DNA from: Heloderma charlesbogerti
Lineage: Eukaryota; Chordata; Lepidosauria; Squamata; Helodermatidae
Direction of reading: 5' to 3'
Length of the DNA: 64,000 bases
Assembly: GCA_026122225.1 (NCBI GenBank)
Contig: JANEZZ010002665.1
Span: 558,001-622,000 of the forward strand
How positions within the stretch are numbered: position 1 is the stretch's first letter; each line of letters begins with the position of its first letter. The notes beneath the pieces are model-generated. The model ran no database searches, had not been told where the DNA came from, and saw only the letters and a program-made list of their open reading frames with translations. The position numbers and the translations under genes were made by a program. Positions 46,801-58,800 of this stretch are shown one piece after another.

Positions 46801-49800
46801 TGGAGACCAGAGTACCGTGGGTGAGCGATCCACGGTCTTTTTGCAGCTGATGGGTTTTACATACTGATCTGCCCAGCCAGACTGCAGGTCTCTATCCTCT
46901 GCGTCGTCTCCCACAAAGCGCACACTCCGCCTTGTTTGGATCAGTAGGGCTGGAGGGCGGGCAGCTTTGCAGGGTTTAGGAAGGAAATCCAGGAGACAGG
47001 TGCAGGCAGACACTGGCCCAGCAACCAGAGACCCCATCCAAGAGAATGTCAGCATGACTGAGTGGTTTCCAGCTGCCCATGGGGGTGGGTGTCTCCCCTG
47101 GCACCTTTGCATGCCCATGGCAGGAGGATTAGCTGCCTTCCCCCGGGTGTTGGCTGCGTGACTAATCCCTCTGCAAACAGACTTCCTCCAGGCAACAGTG
47201 GTGGCTTCTCAGTGCTGGCGCGTCTCTCCCTTTCTCGTGCGAAGACCAAGGGCCACCTGGTGGTGCCCTTTCTGGAGCCGGCGTGGTCCAGAGGTTAGAA
47301 AGCTGGAGCTGAGCAATACGGTGGTGCGCGCGCGCGTGTGAATATCGCACAGTACAGCCCGTGCCAGGACTGTAGGAGCGGGTGTCGCACATTTTCCTCT
47401 TCCCTCCCCATCCCTTTTTCCTTATGTGTCATGTCCTTTTAGATCAGAAGCCTAAAGAGCAGGGACTGTCTTGTTTCGCTGATTGCATACTAGGCTGCTC
47501 CAGGAGCCATTTTTGGGCTCAGAAGCAAGATAATTCTTTAAATAAATAACAACAATAATATGGGGATGCTGCACTGCATCAGGAATGGAAAACATGGCAT
47601 GCCAGGGAGAAGGCCAGGTAAAGGACCCCCTGTCCCCCTGAAATGCTAGCTTTCTACAGGCATGGAGTATTTGATACGTGGCAGCACTCCAGTGTGCCAG
47701 ACCCCCATCCCTGCAACTGGAGCTTGAAGTGATACAGGAAGTTGAATGCCAGTTGTGGCATTTCTTTCCTGATGATGCTCCTTGACCTCTCCCTCTTCAA
47801 ACAGTCTGTTGCCTGTGGAAGGCAGCATGGAATCGAATGAAAATGAACACTGAATGGGCGGGGGGCTGTTCTGCTTGGCATACTGCCCTTACTAAGCCTC
47901 CTGCACAGCTGATTTGCTGGCTTTTGAATCACTCCCTTGGAAAATGATTCTGTATAGAAAGAGGAAACGTTGGGTAACTCAGCTGCGAATCTGTGGCATG
48001 TTGCCCATTTTGAGGACTATTTTGTGCCAGTTTGGGGAGTCTGGGGTCTCCCTCTCCTCCGCCTCCCCACGCTCATAGCCCCTGGAACACTGTCTTCCCT
48101 GCCTCCCAAACCTTTATCTACATCCTGTGAATTGTGAAGTTGTTGCCTTCCCATCTTCAGATGACATGGCAAGACGAGACTGTTCCTGCAGGATCCATCC
48201 CTCAATAGATGCCCTTTCTCTCTGAACCTGCCTTATAGCGGATCAGAACTTTACCCCCTTTCTTCTCCAAGGTCTCAAGCAGAGAAGGGTCTTTCTCCCT
48301 CACTCTCCCCTGTCTGTTTTAACTGGAGATGCCGGGGGATCGGACGGGGGGACTCTGCATGCAAAGCAGGGGCTGTACCACCAAGCTGCTACGGCCCTCC
48401 CTCTCTCAGTGCAGCCGGCAGTTACCTCTTTTGCTAGCTGTCCAGCTTCCTCCCTGGGCTCTTGTCTGTCTCCCATGGCCAGCTAGGCAATGAGCTCAGT
48501 GGAAAATGCTTTTCTTTTTTTAACCAACATTGTTGTTCCACGATGGAGGCTGGGTGGAAACTCCTATCTGCCTCCTGATAAAACTGCCACAGGGCACCTC
48601 GGCCAAAAGTCTGCTGTGAACTTTGGCAGCCTGCCCCAACCCAGATGGCTTGCACTACTTCTCCCATCGTCCCCAGCCAGCGTGCCAGTTGCCTGGCACT
48701 GGGCGAGGGTGGCAGAACACGCAGCTCTCCAATATTTTGGTTCTGTGCTCCATGGGGTGGGGGCGCCATCCGCTGTGTGCTGGCCGGGCCTCCTGTCTGC
48801 CTTCAGTCAATGAGCCACGTAGCTCAGCTCCAGAGAGACCGCCGCCGAGGGGCCCGCAAGCAAGCGGGGAGCACAAGAGGTGAGGCGATGCTCTCCCTCT
48901 CCTCCTCCTCCTGTTGCTAACTCCCAGGACACTCCTGTGGACCACGCAAGGGTCAGGCGGTCCCGCTGGAAGCAACCGGGCTGTGACAGCCTTGGTCGTT
49001 GCTGTTATATTTGTCTCCCGGTACCAGGGGCGGCCTGGACGGGCACCTACCAAGAGCCCACACCCCAACAGGGGCCCACGGACAAGAGCCCCCTGGACTC
49101 GCGCCTCCTCTTTCCCGTTGCAGCCTGCTCGCTCCCCTGCCTCTTGCCCCGGCCCAGGCGACGGAGGCAGAGTGAAGGAGGAGCAGCGGATGCCGCAGCC
49201 TCCTGGCTCCCCGGCGGCAAGGAGGAGGGCGAGGAGGAGGACGAGCAAGAGCGGCTGGTGACTATGGTGGTGAGAAGGTCTCCTCGCGGAGGGAGGGGGC
49301 AAATTGCGGGGATCTTGCCCAAGGGCTTTGGAAAGCCGAGAACCAGCACTCCATCATCCTCTCCAGCACCCTTCAGGTTTTTTGGGTGACCCATGGCAAG
49401 TGTGCCCTCCTCCTCGCTGTTGCTGCTGCCAGTTCACTCCCCTCTCCCCTGGGCCCTCTGGGAGGGGAAATGGCTGGGTGCGCGGAGGCTGCTGCTCCTC
49501 CTCTAGTCACTCCTGTCACCATTCATTTGCTGGGGGGGGGTGGCAGTGTCTGGGGCCCGACTTAGCATGTTTAGCAGTAGTACATGCAAAGCAGGGGGTG
49601 TGGAGTCTTGTTCTGTCAAGGGCCACATTCCCTTGGGGGTATGCTGAGTGCTGAGCATAGCCAGAGCCAAAATGGTTGGAACACCCTCTTTTCTATGTCT
49701 GCTACCCTTTCTTTCTTGCTGACACCCCCTTCTGTCTCTGTGACACCCTCTTCTCTCTCTTTCTCTCTCCTTCTCTCTGTGACACCCCTTCTCTCTCCCA

Positions 49801-52800
49801 CCCCCTCTCTCTGACACCCCCTTCTCTGTGTGTGTGTGTGAGAGAGAGAGAGACCCCCCCCTCTCTCTCTGGCACCCCTCTCTCTTTTTCTGTCTCATTG
49901 TCTGATAGTCCTTTTTCTCTTTCTCTCACTGGCACCCTCTCTCTCTCTCTCTCTCTGACATCCCCTTTTCTCACTTGCACATGCAGTCTCTCCCTCCTCC
50001 TCCCCACCCCTGTCGGTGGAGGGACAGATTGCTCTTGCCAGAGGACTGATCACTTGCAAAGAGCTTTCGAAATTAGGCCAAGGGCCCCAGGTTGCCCAGC
50101 CCCGAATCTCCCACGAGACCCTGGCATCCAGAGGGCGGGACCCCTACGACTATGAAGTCCATAGTCCAAAATGACCTCTGTGCACCACAGTATCCACCTA
50201 GAGATAGCAAACAAACAGGAGGTGGCAGCAGGACCAGTCGGCTCCTGATTAGGCGGCGGGGGGCCCTGCTCAGGCGATGGGCCTCGGCAGGCGCCCGTGG
50301 ATGCCAGCCTCGGACGCCAGCCCTGCTTGCTGGCGTTGAGTTACCTTGAGACCAGCTGGAGGCCGTTTCATAAAACATGGAAGCAGCGAGCATGTTCCCG
50401 GTTTGCGGAAACTTTAGAACGCTGTCTTGGGAAGCATGGCCTGTGCTGAACGTTGGCAACTGTGACCGCTTTGCACCCCACACTCCCCCCTCCCCCCAAC
50501 TACCCTGACACATAGCTGGAGCCGAGAGCAGAGCACCGTTGCTGCGCTTGGCCTTGGCCGGCCAGATGGCAGCCAGCGCAAGCACGTGGCTGCGCCTGAC
50601 GAGGCCCTGGGCAAAGGCACTGCGGTGCTGCCTGCACGCTCTCCTCCGGGTGGAGACAGCCCCCCGCACCCTCCGCAGCCGCTTCCCAAGGCCTCGTCCT
50701 TACCCACACGTACCTCCCCACCGCCGTCATCTCCCCTTTGGGGCTTTGGCGACTGTCAGGGGCCCTCCTGGGAGCCACACACAGGAATGGGTGACTCACG
50801 CCCGGGAACAGACGGCCCTCGGGGGGCTGGGGGGAAACAGATTTTTTTTCTTTCCCCTCCCCCATGGGGGCCAGCAAGGGGGAATTGGGCTGGTGGTGTG
50901 TTAAGTGAGGTCATCAGGCGTACTGGGCTGAGCAGAACCTCAGCAGCAGTCAGTTGTTCTCCTGCCCGCTTTCTCCTCCCCAAAACTAGGAATCCTCCCC
51001 CAGATTCAGGCTGACAAGGCCAAGAGCGCTGTCCTGCACTCGTACAAATCCGGAAAGGGTGGAGAAGTGTGTGCCAAACGGGGTGTTTTTTGCTGTCTTG
51101 CTGGGGGGGGGCGTTTTTATTTGTTTGGAAAAGGTTGAAGCGAGGAGAAGGAGGAGGAGGCTCGCTCATTTAATTTTTGCGGCCTTAAGCACATTGTCCA
51201 GAACATCTTAAAAATTAGGATTATGATCGCTAGAAGCAAAGTGGGGGATAGAAAGGGTATGGGGTACTTCTGCGGCATTAAGATACAAGGTAGCTTGTGC
51301 CCTTCAGGTGTTTATTTTTATTTATTGAAAGTATTTTCATGCTGCTCCTCGGCCAAAAATGCTCCTGGAGCCACTTACTTGCAATCAGTAAGACAAGACG
51401 CTCCCTGCACTGCAGGCTTACAGTCTAAAACGACACAGCACAAAAGGAAAAAGCGGTGGGGAGGGAAGAGGGGAAAAATAAAGCCGACCTTCAGCAGGAC
51501 TGGTGGAATGTTCCCCCCTCATCTCCCTCTGGGACTCCAGCTCCCATCAGCCCCACCCAGCAGAGTCCATGGTCAGGGATGCTGGGAGTTGTAGTCTAAT
51601 GCATCTGGAGGGCATCAGGCTGGGGTAACCTGGTATAAGGCGTCTCCCCAAAAATTATCTGTGGAGATCAGGAGGTTTGGTGTTATGGTCACCTCTGCAA
51701 ATACTCGTAAATACTGAGAAACTGAGCTTCCTAAAAAGCATTTTTTGCGAATGGTGGGCGAGCGGGAAGGTGGAGGAACGCGGCATGCCAAATGGGACAT
51801 TTTGAAATAGGAGGGAAAGGGGCTTGGCCGTAAAGAGGCAACGTACATTGAACAGGGGCCCCTGGTAAAAGGTTTTCTTTACAAAACTCCACGTGCTGGT
51901 CTGGGGCTTTGCTTTTGCTAAACTTGCAGATTCTCCAGTTGATTGCAAACACACCTGGCCCCCAGTTTTAGACGCGTCGGGGCTGGGGCACGGAACGGGA
52001 GGCCCTCCTTTTGCCGGATCCTTCCCTATGGAAACGCCGGCAGAGCCTCGAGCAACAGCCAGCCGGGTCACGGCCTGGCCACGCGTTCCGCACAGGGTGC
52101 CTGGGGGCTGCTCTGCTGGCAACGGGCGGGGCCCTGCTCCCGTCCGAAGGCCATTGTGGAGGGAAGAAAATGGCAGCTGTCAAATGGAGCGTTTCTTTCG
52201 GAAGCCTCCGCTCCCCCAGTGGAAATGATGGGCATTGTGTGCGCGCTGGCCGCGGGGATGGCTAGGCACATTTTATGGGCCTTCTTGGGACCTGGGGGGG
52301 GGCAGCGCTAATGCAGGGGTGCTGCCACATCTGACTGGTTCTGATCTTGTGCGCGTAACTGTGCGCATTTATAAGCCAGTAGCCTTTGCACATTTAATAG
52401 CAATGCTCTTTCTCCCCGGGGGCAACCCGGAAACCGCAACTCTGTGGGTCGTGTAGAATCGCACAGTCCACACCTGGCTGGGGGATGGTGGGAGTTGTAG
52501 TCCGAGACATCAGGCATTGCACTAGGATGGGGAAGGCTGATCTAGAGCAAGAGCGGGGGTACCTGTTGCCATTCCACATGTTGTACTACAGGACCCATAA
52601 CCCCCACCACTAGCCATCCTGCCTGGGGTTGATGAGCATTGGTGTCCAACAATGTCTGAGGGGGAACCCAGTGTTTTCTATTCCAGCCTTCTGACCTGGT
52701 GCACTTCAGATGCATCAAACTACAACTCCCATTCTCCCCGGGCCAGTGTGGCCATGACTGGGTCAGACTGCGTGTCCATCTAAGCCAGGAGTGGGGGGGG

Positions 52801-55800
52801 GACCCAGCAACTCTCCAGCTCTTGGGACTACAATGCCCATCATCCCTGGCCACCGGGCATGCCAGCTGCAGCAGATGGGAGTTGTAGTGGAGGTGCCAGG
52901 GTTGGCGAAGCCTGGTCTATTCTGACTGGGATCGGCCCTCCAGCTTCTTCAGCAGAGAAGGGTTTTTCCCATCACCTTCTACCTGAGGTCTCTTTGTTTC
53001 AGACCCTGGGGCAACATCCCTCCCTCCCGGGGTCCCCAAAGGCCACCCCCTTCAGTCCTACCACTGAGCTATAGTCGTCGTCCCCGCCCTCTTACCCAGG
53101 ACTTCGACTGGGGGCCTACCATGGGCCGTGACTGCTCAGAGACCCCCAGATCCCCCCTTTCAGGCACTCCAGGGAATGGGACTTTTGCCACATCAGCCTT
53201 TCCAGTTGGCATTTGTCAGGCAAAATGACGTTTCTGGATCGTCGGCCAGCCGTGCTATAAATACGAAGCGCTTGCCCTTCTGCCCTTGTGCGGTCGTCAT
53301 GCTACGGGCGCCTGCTTTCTCCGGCTGGTTCACAGTGGCGTAGATTCTGGCTTGGCCCTGCTGACAAGGGCTGCGGGTCTCTTAACCAAAGGTCCCCGCC
53401 TCCGTCAGAGCCCTTTCTTGGGGAAAGCCAGGGAGTTGGATTAAGCTGCTTCAAACCCCATTTCAGTTTGTCCTTTGGCCCAATCTCGGACGCCCTGTTC
53501 CCAATAACTAAGCCAAGGTGTGTGTGATTCAGCCTTCCCCCAAGCTGGCACCCTCCAGATGTGTTGGACTACAACTCCCATCATACCGCACCCCTAATTC
53601 CATTCTCCCACATGTCTTTGGTTGTGTCAGTTTGTCGACCTAACCTACCGAGCAGGGTTATTGTGAAAATAAAATGGCACAGGGTAGAGATCCATGTATG
53701 CTGCTTTTAGCTTGTTGAAACAAAGGTGACATATAAATGTAATGTTAATAATAAGAATAAGAATTTCTAGATCAGCCTTCCCCCATTTGGTGCCCTCCAA
53801 ATTTTTTAGACCAGAACTCCCAGCATTCCTGAAAATGGACCATTCTGGCTGGGGTGGATGGGCGCTGAAATCCCAAACCTCTGGAGGATGCCAAGTGGGG
53901 AAGGCTGAATCAGGTTGTAAGTCCCTTGGGACAGAGAGTTGTCTTCTCTTTCTTTGGAAAGCAGCATGCACAGGGACGTTATAATAATGACGATAACGGT
54001 AACAATGGAAGGAACTAACACGTAAATGCCTGTAACTACAATAACAACGTGTGGGTCGTATTGCTTTTAACAGTCAGGAGAAACTTCCTGACTGTTAGAG
54101 CAATACGACAGTGGAACCCATTCCCTAGGGAGGCGGTGGGCTTTCCCACGCTGGAGGCGTTCAAGACGAGGCTGGACAGCCACCTTTCGGGGATGCTCTG
54201 ACTTGGATTCCTGCACTGAGCAGGGGGTTGGACTTGATGGCCTTGTAGGCCCCTTCCAACCCTGCTATTCTATGATTCTATGTTCTTCCCGTTAACTCCT
54301 GCAACTGTTTCTCCCTCTTACGTTGTCACCCTTATGGCTGTCTTTAGATTATAAGCTCCTCGGGACAGACATCCGCCGGCTCCATGCTTTAAGAAGTGCC
54401 ATTGACAGGGACATTGCTATTTATATCATGATCATTACTGTTATTATAATTATTTTTATTGTTTTGATAGCGGCGGTGGTGGTATCAGTAGCGGTAGTAG
54501 AGTTGAAATCTTGATAAAAACTCTTGCACAGATCCATCAGAAAGTGGTAATTTTAGATGGATTTTTCTTCCCATCTTTCTTTGATGCTTTCAACAAAAAG
54601 GCCATACCTCAGGGCTGTAATCTGGCGCACACTTACCTCTAGGAGTAAGGCCCACCGCAAACAGCAGGCCTTACTTCTGAGTAAATATGCCTAAGGGTGT
54701 GATGTAAAACAAACCAGACCGGCAAGGCAATAAATAACAAACGGTTAACTTTGAGAATCAAAAGCTGGACAGGGAATTGAGTCAGCGGACCTGACGCCAA
54801 TTGAACGATTGTGCAATTTTAAAATACAAGGCGGGGGGGGGGGCACCATTAGCAGCCCTCGGAAAGGCAAGTGGAAAAAGCTGTGCGGGGCACAGCCCCT
54901 GTTTCCTGGTTCCGCAAGCTGCAGCTGCCGAAATGCAGCCGGGGCATGTGTGGGCCGTTGGCACCGTGTCCAGAGAGAATGCCTGCAATCTCTCCCCCCT
55001 CTGCCCCCCAGAAACACTGCACCCTTTGTCCTGGGCCTTTTATGAAGCCCGTTGCACAACACAGAGCCGGTACTGTGCTTTCCTCGATGCAAAATGCCCC
55101 TTCCTCCCCCCCTTCGAGAGCGTGTGTGTTTTTTGCAGGGTGGTATCTTTCCATCAGCCTAATTGTTCTGGATTTTCATGTCAGGAGAAAGTGGAGATGG
55201 CCCTTTGGGGTACAGGCTGCCTCAGTACAGATGTGACCAACTTCAGCCTTCGCGAGGGCAGGGGCTGCATTCCATTCTCCAGCCAGTGATCTGGGAGGGG
55301 GCAGAAGTCTGTCCATCTGCTACACAAGCCAGACCCTCTTGCAGTGGGTTCGGACAGTCTGCACCTTCTAGCGCTAAGCTGGGGGTGGGAGACTTGCGGC
55401 TCACTGGAGGTTTTGGCCTACAACTCTCAACATTGGCCGGCTAGGGCCAATGGAAGTGGCAAGCCAAAAGTGATAAAATATATGTGTTTTTTGATGAAGA
55501 GGCTATCGTTAAGATGATGTGGATGATATTTTAGCAGAACCATAGTTTAAAGCGTTGCTTGTCCCGATTCAGGCATAATGCGGAACTGCGGGTAGCTGGA
55601 AAATAGACGCGAAAGCTTCTGATCTCTTTGCGGGTGCACTGGAGGCGGCGGTGGCGGGGGGGGGGGAGTGTGGAGCATGTGAGCCCAGCATTCCGGCACG
55701 TAATGATAGAACATCGTTAGTCATTGTGCCCGAATGCAGCCTCTGTGCCAAGCGGTCCAAACCTCTGAGCCTTTCCCGGTCGGCTCCACACCCAAGCCTC

Positions 55801-58800
55801 TCTTCTTTTGCCAGTCGAGGTCAAGTGTCAAAGCGTGTTCCTTTCGGCCTCTGCCTTGGCAGCCTTATCAACGGCCGTGTTGTCTAGGAATGATGGGAGT
55901 TGCAGCCCAGGTTGAGCAGCAGGTTGTGGGAATGCCGCCCTGCCGCCCACCTGCAACGCTCACCTGTTGCTTCCCTGTGTCGTTCTGCCTCTTTCCCCCC
56001 GTTGTCGAGTTTGGGATCGGAAGCACTTAGGGTGGGAGCCAGTCTTCTTGTCCTCTGTAAAATGCCGGGCAGACAGACGCCCCTGTTTAGATCAGTCTGC
56101 GTCTTCACTGCCTTTCTCCTCCTCCTTTCCCAGGTTCCATCCCGTCCTCGAAGCGTACCGGGATCCCAGCGCCTCGGGAGCTGCCGACTGCGGTAGCCCG
56201 AGAAAAGGCGGTCCTGAGACCCCGGAAGGCCCAGCCCAGCCCAGCCTCCTCGGGAACGCCGACCCCCACCAAGCACTCTCGGCCGACCCTCAAGTCCAGG
56301 AATGAGGCGGAGGTCGTCGACCGGGCGCTCCTGGAGTCCCAGGTCAAGGAGCTCTTGGCTGAAGCCAAGACGAAAGATTCTGAGATCACCAAACTCCGGA
56401 GTGAGCTGAAGAAGTGGCAAGACAAAGAACCACTGGGGAACTGCGACCCCGCCAGCCTGTCGGACCCGAGCGGGGACCCATTGCCAGCTGAGGCAGAGCC
56501 GCTGATCCGGAATCTCCGGGAGGAAAACCAGACTTTCCAGCGGGAGCTCTTGAGCCTGGGAGAAGAGAACCAGCGGCTCAAGGAGAAACTGGGTCGCCTG
56601 GAGCACTCGCCGTGGTCGGACACCGTGAGCAGCAGCAGCCTCCCGACCCCCACCGCGCAAGAGTCCAGCTTCGGCAGCCCCATGAAGCACCCCCCGGGCG
56701 GCGGCGGCGGCGGCGGCGGCCCCTGCGTGAACGGGCCCCCGCTGCGGAACTCCGGCTCCTCCAGCAGTGACGTGACCAAAGCTTCCCTCTCGCCCGACGC
56801 GTCAGACTTCGAGCACATCCTGGACGTCCCGTCGCGGCCTGCCTCGTCCTCCAGCAGCAACCCGGTCAAGACCTCCCGGTGCTCCCCCTCGGGGAGCTCA
56901 CCCAACAACGCCAGCGACCTCTCCGTGGCCTCCCTGACAGAGAGGATCCAGCGGATGGAGGAGAACCACCACTGCACGGCGGAGGAGCTGCAGGCCACGC
57001 TGCAGGAGCTCTCGGACCAGCAGCAGGTGGTCCAGGAGCTGACGGCTGAGAACGAGAAGCTCGCTGAAGAGAAGGCCCTGCTGGAGAGCTCCTTCTGCCA
57101 GCACCGGGAGCGGGCCGAGCAGCTGAGCCGCGAGAACGAGAAGCTGGCCGCCCTCCTGCAGGAGCGGCCCAAGAGTGACGAGAGCACAGCCAAGGCCCAT
57201 GAGCTGGAGCAGAGGTGTGCCGAGCTGCAGGAGAAGGCCCGGTTCGAGCGGGAGAAGATGCTCAACATCCAGCAGCAGCTCACCAGCAGCCTCCGGAGCC
57301 TGGAGCGGGAACACCAGGACACCCAGGCGGCCCTCAAGGGCCTGCGGGAGGAGAACGAGCGGCTGGCCGTCCTCCTGGAGGCGGAACGGCAGAGCAGCGC
57401 GGCTCTGGCCAGGACCCTGGAGGACTGCAAGGTCTCCCTGGAGGGCCTGAAGATCGAGAGTGGCTCGCTCCGGTCCCAGCTGGAGAGCGAGCGGCGGAAA
57501 GCTGCGGCGATGGACGCCGCGGGGGGCAACGCCGGCTGCTCGGGCGTCCAGGAGATGCTGAAGGGGGCCCGGGCCGAGAAGGACCAGCTGGAGCTCGCTT
57601 GCACGGAGCTCAAGCAGGAGCTCTTGAAGGCACACAGCGAGGTGAAGACCCTGCAAGGGCAGCTGACCAAGGTAAGGCCCAGATAGCGAAATGGGACCTT
57701 CAGGTTCAGGGCAGTGTGCCTGAGCAGCAGCGGGAGAGAGCTATTGCCCTCACGCTCTTCTTGTGGGCTTCCCATCTGAGCAGCTGTGTGGCCCCTGTGG
57801 GGAAACAGGATACTGGATTAAATAGGCCAGAGGTGGGGAACCTCAGCCCTGGAGGCCACATCTGGCCCTCCAGGGGTTCCCCAGATAGCCACACCCCTTC
57901 CTCTGACCGCACCCCCTTTCTCTCGACCACCAATCGTTTGATGGCTTCCCAGCTTTTGTGCAGATTCTCCCCCCCCCCGTTCTAAAAGGTTGAAATGCCT
58001 CTCCAAAGGCTGAGTTACCATCAGCAAGCACTTCAAGCTAAAATAAGCTGGTATTTTTGGCCCTGCCTCTTTGCCTTTGGCCCTGCCCACCCCTGGAATG
58101 CAGCCCCCGAGAGCTTCTGTGACATGGAATGCGGCCCTCCAGCTAAAAGAGGTTCCACACCCCTGAAATAGAACACGGTGGGTTCTGGACGGCCTTTCTG
58201 GGGAACTGTACGAGCCCTCGATCCAGGGTTCAAGGCATGGCGTAGAGAAAAGCTGTCCCAGACAATGGTTTGCTGGCTGGAATCGCAGCTGGGGTGTCGG
58301 TCCAAAGGGGAGTGGGAGGCAGTGAGATAACGAGGCCGGCTGGAATGGGGTACAGGAGGGTAACGAGGCAGATGCACAGAAGCCCCAGGCCTGACCTGAA
58401 CCCATTTGCAGAAAGGGGCCATCGTTCGGTGGTAGAGTGGGATGAGCGTGCCCACTCCCAGCTTTCCTGACCATTGGCCCTGCTGGCTGGGGTGATGGGA
58501 GCTGAACTCCAAAACCTCTGGAGGGCACCAGGTGGGGCAGCCTCTTGTAGGCAGTACTGAACTAGGTGGGCCAACAGTCTGGCTCAGTATAGACCTGCTT
58601 CCTGTGTCCCTGTTTGAATCAGACCTTTATTCAGAACCATGCGGTCTAGGATCTTACTTTGCCATAGCTTGGTAACAGCATATCTTGTTAGGGCTGGGAA
58701 GGACCCCCTGTCTGAGACCCCCAGAGAGCCACACCAATCAATCCTGAGCTGGGCAGACCGAGGGTCTCCCTCGGCATAAGACATTTTCCTTGGGTGACTG

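Noticed and set aside
48655..49302. 215-codon minus-strand frame with a Leu-rich stretch resembling a signal peptide
   Set aside because: It lies in a GC-rich element whose inverted copy at 28535 has a different frame structure; no domain recognised.
50566..50904. Possible first exon starting [11 protein letters not shown]
   Set aside because: No recognised homology, no clear promoter and no phase-matched donor that I can defend.
56105..57775. 556-codon antisense frame over SPECC1 exon 3
   Set aside because: It is the shadow of a GC3-rich coiled-coil exon. The sense frame has clear homology, splice sites and phase continuity.
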